A stretch of DNA of 64,000 bases from Rhodoblastus sp963727035 (GTDB taxonomy: Bacteria; Pseudomonadota; Alphaproteobacteria; Rhizobiales; Beijerinckiaceae), in the NCBI GenBank assembly GCA_963727035.1, contig CAVSEY010000021.1:62001-126000 (forward strand), written 5' to 3'. The notes beneath the pieces were generated by a model. The model saw only the letters and a program-made list of their open reading frames with translations. It was not told the DNA's origin and did no database searches. The translations under genes were made by a program, and so were the position numbers. Positions 55,975 to 64,000 of this stretch are shown piece after piece (position 1 is the stretch's first letter; each line of letters opens with the position of its first letter).

Positions 55975-56749
55975 ATGAACGCTCCTGACGACGCCCCCAA
56001 AGTCCCCTTCGCGCCCCCTTGCGCCGCTGCCGCAAAACACCTTCGACGGGCTTGGCCTCGCCAGGGAATTGCTGCGGGCGATCCCTGTGGCCGCGCTCGC
56101 GACGCTCACGCGCGAGACGTCCTTCCCCTTCGCGACCCTGACCAGCTTGGCGACCGACGCCGACGGCGCGCCTCTGCTTCTGCTCTCGGACCTCGCCCAT
56201 CATACCAGAAACCTGCGCGCCGACCCGCGCGGCTCGCTGCTGCTCGCCCAGGGCGGCAAGGGCGACCCGCTCGCCCATCCGCGCCTCACAATTGTCGGGC
56301 GCCTCGCCCCGACGGCGCATGCGCGGGCCAAGGAGCGCTTCCTGCGCCGCCATCCCAAATCGGCGCTCTACGCCGGTTTCGCCGATTTCTCCATCTGGCG
56401 GCTGGAGCCCGAGGCCGCCCATCTCAACGGCGGTTTTGCGCGCGCAGCGGATTATCCCGGGGCCGATCTGCTCACCCGCGTCGACGACGCCGGGAAGCTG
56501 CTGGCCGAAGAAGAAGCGCTGCTGGAGGAGATCAACGCCCTGCCGCGCGAAGCGCGCGGCGACCTGGCGCGGGCCGCCGGCCAGAAGCGGTCGCTGAACT
56601 GGCGCGCGACCGGCCTCGACCCGGAAGGCCTCGACCTCGCCGCGCCGCAACTGACCGCCCGGCTTGTTTTCAACCAGCGCGCGAAGAATCCCGCCGCCTG
56701 GCGGGAGTCGCTGGAGGAAGCCAAGCGAACCGCGCCGCCGCCGGGCTGA
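55975..56749 (+). CDS. HugZ/pyridoxamine-oxidase-like haem-utilisation protein (one frameshift in this sequence)
   Basis: 257 residues after correction. FMN-binding split-barrel with the segments ALATLTRETSFPFATLT, LLLSDLAHHTRNLRADPRGSLL and RFLRRHPKSALYAGFADFSIWRLEPE, and a C-terminal DUF2470-like helical part. The N-terminal frame shifts by one base in the C5 run at 56014-56018; correction gives PFAPLAPLPQNTFDGLGLARELL. Related HugZ proteins degrade haem, others are pyridoxamine oxidase-like; function not certain. Confidence 0.82.
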
Positions 56750-56884
56750 CCGGCGAGGCGGGCGACCGCCGGCCATGGGTCTATTTGCTGATTGTCGCGC
56801 GCGAATGGGCGCGTGTAAATCGGCGCCATCTTTAGAGAAGCGCCGCGCACAACAACAACCCCAGGCGCGCACGGGAGCGAGGCC

Positions 56885-58498
56885 ATGGCCAAAACGGGTG
56901 TTTTCAATCCGGAATTTCCAGTCGAATCCTTCGGGTTCAAGAATCTCGGGCATGTCTATTACAATTTGGCCGCGCCCGCGCTTTACGAACAATCCTTGCG
57001 CCGCAACGAGGCCACGCTTGCCGCCGGCGGCGCCCTGGTCGCCGAAACCGGCGCCCATACCGGGCGTTCGGCCAAGGACAAATTCGTCGTGCGCGACGAG
57101 ACCACCGAAAAGGTCGTGTGGTGGGACAACAACGGCGCGATCGACACCGGGCATTTCGACGCCCTGCTGGCCGACTTTTTGGCCCATGCCGAAGGCAAGG
57201 ACCTGTTCGTGCAGGACCTTTACGGCGGCGCCGACCCGGCCCATCGCGTCAAGGCGCGCGTCGTGACCGAATACGCCTGGCATTCGCTGTTCATCCGCAA
57301 TCTGCTGATTCGCCCGAAAGTCGAGGAAGTGCTGGGAAATGTGGCCGACCTGACCATCGTCGACCTGCCGTCCTTCCGCGCCGACCCCACGCGCCACGGC
57401 TGCCGCACCGACACGATCATCGCGGTGAATTTCGCCAGAAGGATCGTGCTGATCGGCGGCACCTCCTATGCCGGCGAGATGAAGAAATCGGTCTTCACTT
57501 ATCTCAACTATATCCTGCCCGCCGAAGGCGTCATGCCGATGCATTGCTCGGCCAATGTCGGCGACGCCCACGATTCCGCGATCTTCTTCGGCCTGTCCGG
57601 CACGGGAAAGACCACGCTTTCCGCCGATTCGTCACGGACGCTCATCGGCGATGACGAGCATGGCTGGTCGAAGGAAGGCGTGTTCAATTTCGAGGGCGGC
57701 TGCTACGCCAAGGCGATCAAGCTGTCACGCGAGGCCGAGCCCGAAATCTTCGCCACGACGGAGCGTTTCGGCACGGTGATGGAAAATGTCGTGCTCGATC
57801 CGGAAACCCGGATTCCCGATTTCGACGACGGCGCCAAGACCGAGAACACCCGCGTCGCCTATCCGCTGGACTACATTCCCAACGCCTCGGCCACCGGCCG
57901 CGCCGGCCATCCGAAGAACATCGTCCTGCTCACCTGCGACGCCTTCGGCGTGCTGCCGCCGATCGCGAAGCTCGACGCCTCGCAGGCCATGTATCATTTC
58001 CTCTCCGGCTATACCGCCAAGGTCGCCGGCACCGAAAAGGGCGTGACCGAGCCTTCCGCCACCTTCTCGACCTGTTTCGGCGCGCCTTTCATGCCGCGCC
58101 ATCCGTCGGAATATGGCAATCTGCTGCGCCATTTGATCGACGAGCATCATGTCAACTGCTGGCTGGTGAACACCGGCTGGACCGGCGGCAAATATGGCGT
58201 CGGCCGGCGCATGCCGATCCGCGTCACCCGCCGCCTGCTCGCCGCCGCGCTCGACGGCTGGCTGAACAAGGCCGAATTCCGCGTCGACCCCTATTTCGGC
58301 CTCGCCGTGCCGACCGCCGTTCCAGGCGTCGAGTCGGATATCCTCGACCCGGTCAAGACCTGGGCGTCCACGGGGGATTTCGTCGAGACCGCGCAGAAGC
58401 TGGTGAAATTGTTCCGCGACAATTTCGTGACCTTCGAGCCCCATGTGGACGCCAAGGTGCGCGACGCCGCCCCGGCCATGCAGGTCGCCGCCGAATAA
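56885..58498 (+). CDS. pckA: Phosphoenolpyruvate carboxykinase (ATP)
   Basis: 537 residues. Gluconeogenic enzyme converting oxaloacetate to phosphoenolpyruvate. Kinase-1a P-loop GLSGTGKTTLSAD, metal-binding IGDDEHGWSKEGVFNFEGGCYAK, and RMPIRVTR are present. GAGG before ATG 56885. It lies beside chvI/chvG, as in many rhizobia, where ChvI influences its expression. A terminator follows. Confidence 0.97.
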   Translation: MAKTGVFNPEFPVESFGFKNLGHVYYNLAAPALYEQSLRRNEATLAAGGALVAETGAHTGRSAKDKFVVRDETTEKVVWWDNNGAIDTGHFDALLADFLAHAEGKDLFVQDLYGGADPAHRVKARVVTEYAWHSLFIRNLLIRPKVEEVLGNVADLTIVDLPSFRADPTRHGCRTDTIIAVNFARRIVLIGGTSYAGEMKKSVFTYLNYILPAEGVMPMHCSANVGDAHDSAIFFGLSGTGKTTLSADSSRTLIGDDEHGWSKEGVFNFEGGCYAKAIKLSREAEPEIFATTERFGTVMENVVLDPETRIPDFDDGAKTENTRVAYPLDYIPNASATGRAGHPKNIVLLTCDAFGVLPPIAKLDASQAMYHFLSGYTAKVAGTEKGVTEPSATFSTCFGAPFMPRHPSEYGNLLRHLIDEHHVNCWLVNTGWTGGKYGVGRRMPIRVTRRLLAAALDGWLNKAEFRVDPYFGLAVPTAVPGVESDILDPVKTWASTGDFVETAQKLVKLFRDNFVTFEPHVDAKVRDAAPAMQVAAE

Positions 58499-58521
58499 TC
58501 CCTGGCGTCGCTTTCGCCGAA

Positions 58522-58549
58522 CCCCGCCGTCTGGAGACGGCGGGGTTTT
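58522..58549 (+). terminator. Rho-independent terminator after pckA
   Basis: Perfect 10-bp stem CCCCGCCGTC/GACGGCGGGG with TGGA loop, followed by TTTT. Directly 3' of pckA (23 bases after the stop). Confidence 0.92.
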
Positions 58550-58726
58550 GCGTTCATGGCGCCCGCGCAGGTTCATGTCCGGTTCAGCCGGCTCAATCCA
58601 GTTTCGTAACGTGATCGTAACGACAGGCCGAAAACTCTGGTCGGTCTTAATCAAACCGTTAAGCAATCGGTAACCCTCGCCTGTTGTCATGGTCGCGACA
58701 GTTGAAATGGGAATGTGAGAGAGAAC

Positions 58727-59011
58727 ATGCGTATCGGCTCCTCGAAGGACCTGAAAAACGAAACCCTGAATTCGCTCGGCCTGATCAGCGCGGCCTCGGA
58801 CTGGCGCGGCGCGGGCGAGCGGGCCGATGGCGACGCCCCGCGTCTCAAGGCCCTTCGCCAGCTCATGCGGGCCGCCGAGGACCATGACGCCGACGCGCTG
58901 CTCGACGTGAACTACACCGAGGAAATTCTGCCGCGCGCCGAATATCCCGGCGTGACGCCGCTGACGCGGGTCTGCGCCACCGCCGTCGCGGTCAAGCTGA
59001 AATCCGCCTGA
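58727..59011 (+). CDS. Small YbjQ-like domain protein
   Basis: 94 residues, cytosolic, no membrane helix. The segment ALRQLMRAAEDHDADALLDVNY followed by VTPLTRVCATAVAVKL resembles the C-terminal half of the YbjQ/heavy-metal-binding domain family, whose role is unknown. ATG 58727 follows GAGAGAGAAC. A longer frame from 58715 is possible. Convergent with phaC and separated by a bidirectional terminator. Confidence 0.68.
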   Translation: MRIGSSKDLKNETLNSLGLISAASDWRGAGERADGDAPRLKALRQLMRAAEDHDADALLDVNYTEEILPRAEYPGVTPLTRVCATAVAVKLKSA

Positions 59012-59033
59012 TTTTGGAGATGAAAAAAGAAAG

Positions 59034-59056
59034 CGCCGCCGCGAGGCGGCGTTTTT
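59034..59056 (+). terminator. Bidirectional terminator between the YbjQ-like gene and phaC
   Basis: Stem CGCCGCC/GGCGGCG with GCGA loop, followed by five T on the plus strand; on the minus strand the same stem is followed by CTTTCTTTTTTC. It can stop transcription from both convergent genes. Confidence 0.88.
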
Positions 59057-59064
59057 CATTTCCG

Positions 59065-60766
59065 TCAGCGTTCGAGGACATAGGTTCCGGGGGCGTCGGC
59101 GAGCGCCGCGCCCATGGCCGGCGGCGGGCCGAAAGCGCCGGAATGGCCGTCGAGCCAATCGGCAAAGGCCGGCCACCACGAGCCGTCATGCGACCTGCGC
59201 CCTGGCCAGATAATCCCCCGGCGACGGGGCCTTGGCGCCCGGCCCGATATGGAGCAGGCGATAGGAGCGATGGCTATGGCCGGGCTCGCTGACAATGCCG
59301 CCATTATGGCCGCCCGACGCCAGCAGGAACGTGATGTCGCCCGACACGAAGCGATGGATCTTGTAAACCGAGCGCCAGGGCGCGACATGGTCGTTCTCGG
59401 TCCCGACCGCGAAGACGGGCGCCGTGATCGCGCCGAGATCGACCTTCTTGCCGCCGGCCTCGAACCGGCCCTCGGCGAGATCGTTGTGGAGGAAAAGCGC
59501 GCGCAGATAGGTCGAGTGCATGCGGCAGGGCATGCGGGTCGCGTCGGCGTTCCAGGCCATCAGGTCGTTGCCCTGGGCTTTCTCGCCCAGCAGATAGCTC
59601 TTGACCATTCGCGACCAGATCAGGTCGCGCGCATGCAGCATGGAGAAGGCGCTGGCCATCTGGCTGGCGTCCAGATAGCCCTGCCGCGCCATGAGGCGGT
59701 CGAGCTCGTCGAGCTGGGTCTCGTCGATGAAGATTTTCAGCTCGCCCGGCTCGGAAAAATCCGTCTCCGCCGCCAGGAAGCAAAGACTCGCGAGCCTTTG
59801 GTCGCCGTCGCGGGCCATGGCGGCGGCCGCGACCGCCAGCAGGGTTCCCCCCAGGCAATAGCCGAGGGCGTGGATTTTTTGCGCGCCGGCGATCGACGAA
59901 ACCGCGTCGAGCGCCGCCGTGACGCCGAGGCGCCGATAGTCGTCGAAGCTGGTCTGGGCCAATTCCGGCCCCGGATTGCGCCAGGAGATGCAAAAGACGG
60001 TGAAGCCGCGCTCGAGCAGATAGCGGATGAAGGAATTGTGCGGCGACAGATCGAGAATGTAATATTTCATGATCCAGGCCGGGACGATCAGCAGCGGCTC
60101 GGCGCGCGTTTGCGGCGTGTGCGGCGCATATTGGATCAGTTCGATCAGCTCGTTGCGCAGCACGACCTTGCCTGGCGTCAGCGCCACGTCGCGCCCGACG
60201 ACGTAATTGTCGGGCGCGGGCGCCGCCTTGGGATCTAGCGCGCGGGGCAGATCCTCGAGCCAGTTTTCGAAGCCGTGCAGGAAATTCGCCCCGTTCTCTT
60301 GAAAAGTGGCGCGCAAGACTTCGGGGTTGGTCCAGGGCAGGTTCGAGGGCGAGAAGGCGTCAAGCCATTGCCGCGCGGCGAAAGCGGTCAGCTTGGCGTG
60401 GTGTTCGGAAACGCCCGGCGTTTGGAGAATGGCCTTGTTCAGCCATTCCTCGATCAGCAGAAAATTGCTGGCGTAGAAGCAGAAAGGCGGCGCGCCCCAG
60501 GCCGGATCGGCGAAACGATGGTCCTCCTTTTCGGGATTGGGCTTGCCGCCGGCCTCGATCACGCGCAGGCCCTGGCGCAGGGCGTCGGTCGCCGCCTCGG
60601 CGAGATATTCCGGCGCCGCCACAGCATGACTGACGACATCGGCGACGGCGGGAGTCAATGCCGCCGGCGAGAGCGGACCCGCGGGAATTTCAGGGGACCA
60701 GGGGTCCGTCGCGCAGGCGGCTCCGCCTGCCTGTTTCAAAGGATCGGCGATCTTTTCCCCTGTCAT
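59065..60766 (-). CDS. phaC: Poly(3-hydroxyalkanoate) synthase, class I (one frameshift in this sequence)
   Basis: About 566 residues. Polymerises 3-hydroxyacyl-CoA into storage polyester. The lipase-like box GYCLGGTLLA carries catalytic Cys304; the catalytic Asp lies in GTENDHVAPWRSVYKIHRF and the His in ASGGHNGGIVSEPGH. As read, the frame ends at 59186; dropping one base near 59194-59195 continues it into HDGSWWPAFADWL and the end at 59065. ATG 60766 is used; an extra upstream Met lacks support. Confidence 0.92.
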
Positions 60767-60902
60767 GCGAAACCCCGGAAAGCGCAACGGCTGCGACTTG
60801 CGCCATTCGGCCACGTCTGGGCGGCGAAAACAAGGCGGCGCGGCAGGCGCGAAAGCGCCGGGGGGACGCCCGGATCGGCTGCCGATGGATTTTGCGCGGC
60901 GC

Positions 60903-61421
60903 TCAGCTGAAGGCGGCGCGCAGCCGGTTGAGCTGCTCCTCGACCGGGCTGACCGTGGGCGACGCCAGGGGCGCCTTGGGATCGAGATAGAACAATTGGT
61001 CGAGATGGATGATGCGGGCCTGCAAGCGCAGGGAATCGATGACCAGATCGCGCAAGGTCTTGGGCAGGCGGATGAAGACGTCGGGCGCGGAGGCGATCTC
61101 CTGATAGGACAGCTTGACCTTGCGCTTTTCCGTGGCCGCCTGTTCGGGGGTGAGTTCGCCCTCGTTGACCGCGCGCTGGAGCAGGAGCCAGGAGGCGAGT
61201 TGCATCAGCCGGGTGGTCAGGCGCATGCTCTCGGCGGCATAGGCGAGGGAGTCGTTGCGCGGCAGCGCACGGGCTTCTTCCCGCCCAAAACCGTCGAGAT
61301 AGGCCGCGGCCTCCTCGACCATGGCCATGCCCTCGCGGAACATGGACTTGAACGCCTCGGACGCCGCAAGACGCTCAGCGAATGAGACGGCTTCGCCGCC
61401 CTCGAACTTCGTGCGACCCAT
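60903..61421 (-). CDS. rcdA: RcdA-like protein (DUF1465)
   Basis: 172 residues of helical DUF1465: VSFAERLAASEAFKSMFREGMAMVEEAAAYLDG at the N-terminus, LAYAAESMRLTTRLMQLASWLLLQRAV in the middle, and RLPKTLRDLVIDSLRLQARI near the C-terminus. In Caulobacter RcdA is an adaptor for ClpXP-driven CtrA degradation. ATG 61421 (MGRTKFEGGEAVSF) has GGGG upstream; earlier Mets are unlikely. Confidence 0.88.
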   Translation of the reverse strand: MGRTKFEGGEAVSFAERLAASEAFKSMFREGMAMVEEAAAYLDGFGREEARALPRNDSLAYAAESMRLTTRLMQLASWLLLQRAVNEGELTPEQAATEKRKVKLSYQEIASAPDVFIRLPKTLRDLVIDSLRLQARIIHLDQLFYLDPKAPLASPTVSPVEEQLNRLRAAFS

Positions 61422-61592
61422 GCGCAACCCCAAACACGCACGCCAATGAACAGGTTCCATCGTCGGCGGATCGCCCCGCCGCTTAAGGAACAAGGCCACA
61501 ATAGCGCGCCCTTCGCACGGACGCTCGCCGAAACTAAATTAATGTTTAATGAACGAAGATGGCGACGTCGCGACACGACGACGGCGCGACAC

Positions 61593-61623
61593 AAAAAGGA
61601 GAGCTGCCCATGAGCAGCTCTCC
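61593..61623 (-). terminator. Rho-independent terminator upstream of rcdA
   Basis: Perfect 10-bp stem GGAGAGCTGC/GCAGCTCTCC with a 6-base loop, followed on the minus strand by TTTTTGTG. It lies about 140 bases after DUF1192 and 170 before rcdA, so transcripts from upstream are expected to stop here. Confidence 0.85.
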
Positions 61624-61676
61624 AAAGTCGATACAGGGAGGCGTCAGACAAGGCGAAAGTCGCCTGGTTCCAGATG
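61593..61676 (-). ncRNA. Candidate CtrA-controlled small RNA between DUF1192 and rcdA
   Basis: Inferred. A perfect CtrA box (61704-61718) and a TTTAAA -10-like element (61683-61688) precede about 80 bases ending in a strong terminator (61593-61623). Inside are a GGCGA/TCGCC hairpin (61652-61664) and, at the 5' edge, GTTCC/GGAAC (61667-61680). No ORF with a plausible ribosome-binding site. It could instead be the 3' UTR of DUF1192 or a leader of rcdA; start position is approximate. Confidence 0.45.
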
Positions 61677-61703
61677 GAACAGTTTAAAGCTGCGCCAAAA
61701 AGG

Positions 61704-61718
61704 TTAAGGACACGTTAA
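61704..61718 (-). promoter_or_regulatory. CtrA-box (TTAA-N7-TTAA)
   Basis: TTAA-CGTGTCC-TTAA followed by C on the minus strand, an exact match to the CtrA consensus TTAA-N7-TTAAC. It lies in the gap between DUF1192 and rcdA, next to genes of the CtrA network (rcdA) and in a window with divL. It could drive a small RNA or contribute to rcdA expression. Confidence 0.72.
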
Positions 61719-61764
61719 GGTAAACGCGATAGCCGAATTTCTCCCCTTAAATCTTGACGCTAGG

Positions 61765-61971
61765 TCAGGATGACGTCTTGAAAAAGGCGTCCGCGGCCGC
61801 GCGCGAGGCGCTTTTGTTCTCCCGCGCCGCCTCCAGCCGCGCGATTTCCGCCTGCAGCAATTCGATTCTTTCGCTCAGCTCGTCCACCGAAAGCGCGTCG
61901 AGCGGCTGGCCCAGCTCATGGCGCGCGGGCGCCTTTTTCGGCGCGAAAAGCTCCTCGTCGTCCCTCGCCAC
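61765..61971 (-). CDS. DUF1192 small protein
   Basis: 68 residues: acidic N-terminus (MARDDEELFAPKKAP), then a coiled-coil (ALSVDELSERIELLQAEIARLEAAREN), the layout of DUF1192, a short alphaproteobacterial family often near rcdA. No function known to me. Divergent from trcR with a 199-bp gap that must hold both promoters. Confidence 0.85.
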   Translation of the reverse strand: MARDDEELFAPKKAPARHELGQPLDALSVDELSERIELLQAEIARLEAARENKSASRAAADAFFKTSS

Positions 61972-62170
61972 GTCCGCCTCCCCTGCCCGGCTCCTGTCGC
62001 GCGCCGAAAGGCCGTCATGAAAATGCGACGGATCATTTGCCTTTCGCGCTTCTTCACATTATATCTTTTGCGATTCCCGTCATGAACGAAATTTGAGGCT
62101 GGGCCTCGGCCGGGCCGGAGCGCGAAGGCGCGCGTCCGCCGGCGGAACGAAGAGATTCGAGGAGAATAAT

Positions 62171-62887
62171 ATGAGCAACGCCCCGCTCATGCCCAAGGCC
62201 ACCGCAGTCTGGCTGGTGGAGAACACCTCGCTGACATTCGACCAGATCGCCGAATTCTGCGTCTTGCATCCGCTGGAAGTCAAAGGCATCGCCGATGGCG
62301 AAGTCGCATCCGGAATCCGCGGCCACGACCCGATCACCTCGGGCCAGCTGACCCGCGAGGAAATCGAACGCGGCGAGAAGGACTCCGGCTACCGCCTCAA
62401 GCTCGCCATCTCCAAGGTGCGCCTTCCCGAGGTCAAGCGCCATCGCGGCCCGCGCTATACGCCGCTGTCGCGCCGCCAGGACCGGCCCAACGCCATTCTC
62501 TGGCTGGTGCGCAACCATCCCGAGCTGAAGGACGCTCAGATCATGCGGCTCGCCGGCACGACCAAGAGCACGATCGGCGCGATCCGCGACCGCACCCACT
62601 GGAATTCAGCGTCGCTGACCCCGATGGACCCGGTGACCCTCGGCCTGTGCTCGCAGATCGACCTCGATTTCGAGGTCCAGCGCGCCGCCAAGGACCGCCC
62701 CGCGCTGGTTCAGGACCACGGCCCGACCCTCGCCTCCGCCGAGGAAACGACCCAGCCCTTCTATTACGAGCCGAGCACCCAGGAGGAGGTTTTCGGGACC
62801 GCCCCGGCGCGCAAGGAGCCCGAGGAAGAGGAGATCGACGTGGATTCGGTCTTCGCCAAGCTCAAGGACCTGAAGACCAAGGAATGA
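62171..62887 (+). CDS. trcR: Cell-cycle transcriptional regulator TrcR (DUF1013)
   Basis: 238 residues. MPKATAVWLVENTSLTFDQIAEFC is the DUF1013 signature, then KVRLPEVKRHRGPRYTPLSRRQDRPNAILWLVRNHPELKD and a helix-turn-helix-like segment IMRLAGTTKSTIGAIRDRTHW; the acidic C-terminus is disordered. TrcR-type proteins are conserved alphaproteobacterial transcription factors. GAGGAG before ATG 62171. ruvC starts 1 base after the stop. Confidence 0.92.
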   Translation: MSNAPLMPKATAVWLVENTSLTFDQIAEFCVLHPLEVKGIADGEVASGIRGHDPITSGQLTREEIERGEKDSGYRLKLAISKVRLPEVKRHRGPRYTPLSRRQDRPNAILWLVRNHPELKDAQIMRLAGTTKSTIGAIRDRTHWNSASLTPMDPVTLGLCSQIDLDFEVQRAAKDRPALVQDHGPTLASAEETTQPFYYEPSTQEEVFGTAPARKEPEEEEIDVDSVFAKLKDLKTKE

Positions 62888-62888
62888 A

Positions 62889-63398
62889 ATGGCGGCGGTT
62901 CGCATCCTCGGCGTCGATCCCGGCCTGCGCCATACCGGCTGGGGCGTGATCGAGGCCGACGGGTCGCGCCTCGCCTTCGTCGCCTCCGGCGCCATCCATT
63001 CGCCCACCGGCGACAATCTCGCCGAGCGGCTGCGCATGCTGCACGAGGGCCTGACCGCCGTCATCGCCGCGTTTTCGCCGGACGAGGCGGCGGTGGAGGA
63101 GACCTTCGTCAATCGCGACGCGCAATCGACCCTGAAGCTTGGCTATGCGCGCGGAATCGCTTTGGTCGTGCCGGCGCTGGCCGGGCTCGAAGTCACCGAA
63201 TATGCCGCCAATCTGGTGAAAAAGACGGTGGTCGGGGCGGGCCACGCCGAAAAGGCGCAGGTCGCCATGATGGTCAAGATCCTGCTGCCGAAAGCCGAGG
63301 CCTTGAGCCCCGACGCGGCCGACGCCCTCGCGGTCGCGATCTGCCACGCCCAGCACCGCGGCGCCAGAAAGCGGGCGGCGGCCTTGGCGGCCAAGTAA
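62889..63398 (+). CDS. ruvC: Crossover junction endodeoxyribonuclease RuvC
   Basis: 169 residues. Resolves Holliday junctions. Catalytic acidic residues in ILGVDPGLRHTGWG (Asp), AVEETFVNRDAQS (two Glu) and SPDAADALAVAICHAQ (Asp/Asp). ATG 62889 lies 1 base after the trcR stop; the ATG may be reached by coupled translation. ruvA follows after 62 bp. Confidence 0.97.
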   Translation: MAAVRILGVDPGLRHTGWGVIEADGSRLAFVASGAIHSPTGDNLAERLRMLHEGLTAVIAAFSPDEAAVEETFVNRDAQSTLKLGYARGIALVVPALAGLEVTEYAANLVKKTVVGAGHAEKAQVAMMVKILLPKAEALSPDAADALAVAICHAQHRGARKRAAALAAK

Positions 63399-63460
63399 TT
63401 CTTCTTTTGTTCGCCCAACCGAATTAAACTTGGCGTCACGCGATTCGTTTCGGGCGAAAG

Positions 63461-64000
63461 ATGATCGGCAAACTCAAGGGCGTGGTGGATTCTTTGCACG
63501 AGGATCATGTGATCCTCGACGTGCATGGCGTCGGCTATGTCGTTTCCTGCTCCACCCGCACCCTGCAAAGACTGCCGCGCGCGGGCGAAGCCGCCGTTCT
63601 CGCGGTCGAGACCCAGGTGCGCGAGGACGCGATCCGGTTGTTCGGCTTTTTGAGCGATTCCGAGCGCGACTGGTTTCGCATCCTGCAGAATGTGCAGGGC
63701 GTCGGCTCGAAAGTCGCGCTCGCCATCCTCTCCATCCTGCCTCCCGCCGAACTCACCGCGGCCATCGCCTTGCAGGACAAGGCGGCGATCGCGCGCGCGC
63801 CGGGCGTCGGCCCGAAGCTCGCCGCGCGCATCGTCTCCGAGCTCAAGGACAAGGCCGGGGCCTTCGGCGATGTGGACGCCGGCGCCATTGCGCTCGCCGG
63901 CGCCGACGCCGCGCCCGCCGGCTCCAGCGCCGCGCAGGAAGCGACCTCCGCCTTGATCAACCTCGGCTACCCCCGCCCGCAAGCCGCGACCGCCATCGCC
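63461..64000 (+). CDS. ruvA: Holliday junction helicase subunit RuvA (3' end outside window)
   Basis: 180 residues visible. N-terminal OB-fold (MIGKLKGVVDSLHEDHVILDVHGVGYVVSC), helix-hairpin-helix motifs (NVQGVGSKVALAILS and APGVGPKLAARIVSELKDK), and the start of the C-terminal domain III (EATSALINLGY). GAAAG immediately precedes ATG 63461. The frame is open to the end of the window; ruvB is expected beyond. Confidence 0.95.
   Translation, partial: MIGKLKGVVDSLHEDHVILDVHGVGYVVSCSTRTLQRLPRAGEAAVLAVETQVREDAIRLFGFLSDSERDWFRILQNVQGVGSKVALAILSILPPAELTAAIALQDKAAIARAPGVGPKLAARIVSELKDKAGAFGDVDAGAIALAGADAAPAGSSAAQEATSALINLGYPRPQAATAIA

Noticed and set aside
58640..58672. CtrA boxes before the YbjQ-like gene
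   Set aside because: TTAATCAAACCGTTAA has an 8-base spacer, and the second candidate has GTAA in place of TTAA; only the 61704 site matches exactly.

Overview
The window is GC-rich chromosomal DNA from an alphaproteobacterium, most likely Hyphomicrobiales (Rhizobiales). The evidence is the combination of ChvI/ChvG with HprK, EIIA-Man and HPr; YejABEF; FtrABCD with an Irr-type iron box; a tyrosine-type DivL; RcdA and TrcR; AddAB; and a polyhydroxyalkanoate synthase. The genus cannot be fixed from the sequence alone; a Beijerinckiaceae/Methylocystaceae-like lineage is a guess. I saw no rRNA, tRNA, CRISPR array, prophage or complete insertion sequence. ruvA runs off the right edge and ccmF off the left.

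Layout. 1-5.7 kb: cytochrome c maturation (ccmF, ccmH), a DegP protease, an OmpR-type regulator and kdsD. 5.7-11.4 kb: yejABEF peptide importer (minus strand). 11.5-15.5 kb: two small genes, then ftrABCD ferrous iron uptake with an Irr-like palindrome. 15.5-28.5 kb: a long minus-strand block with ahcY, then divL, tsaE-amgK fusion, murU, addB and addA joined by overlapping stop/start codons. 28.5-32.3 kb: an accessory-looking stretch of small membrane proteins, a PH-domain protein, an extensin-like protein, a truncated haemoglobin and a highly structured non-coding element. 32.4-35.9 kb: a dedicated acyl carrier protein, NodE-like ketosynthase and two hot-dog dehydratase-like proteins, then an NDUFA9-like gene. 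35.9-41.8 kb: lptC-lptA-lptB-rpoN-hpf-ptsN. 42-46.8 kb: rnd, arfB, an O-antigen ligase-like protein, arsC and an ABC-F ATPase. 47-49.7 kb: a TadE/TadE/TadG pilus trio. 50-58.5 kb: pgi, then HPr, EIIA-Man, HprK, ChvG and ChvI (minus strand), hugZ and pckA. 58.7-64 kb: phaC, rcdA, a candidate CtrA-controlled small RNA, a DUF1192 gene, trcR, ruvC and ruvA.

Themes. Envelope biogenesis is spread through the window (kdsD, lptCAB, O-antigen ligase-like, AmgK/MurU wall recycling, DegP, ChvG/ChvI). Cell-cycle control appears as divL, rcdA, trcR and a perfect CtrA box. The nitrogen PTS and its HPr kinase link to carbon control (pckA, phaC). Nine genes are each broken by single-base shifts, ten events in total, and all ten have the sign of one extra base. 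This is better explained by systematic sequence error than by gene decay, so I annotate these genes as whole.

Most unusual observations: HPr carries Leu where HPr kinase normally phosphorylates Ser, although hprK is two genes away; a roughly 100-bp structured repeat lies directly 3' of two unrelated genes with its hairpins conserved in shape but not in sequence; a candidate CtrA-driven small RNA lies between DUF1192 and rcdA; and the ACP/NodE-like ketosynthase/double hot-dog cluster is a possible undescribed acyl-assembly system.
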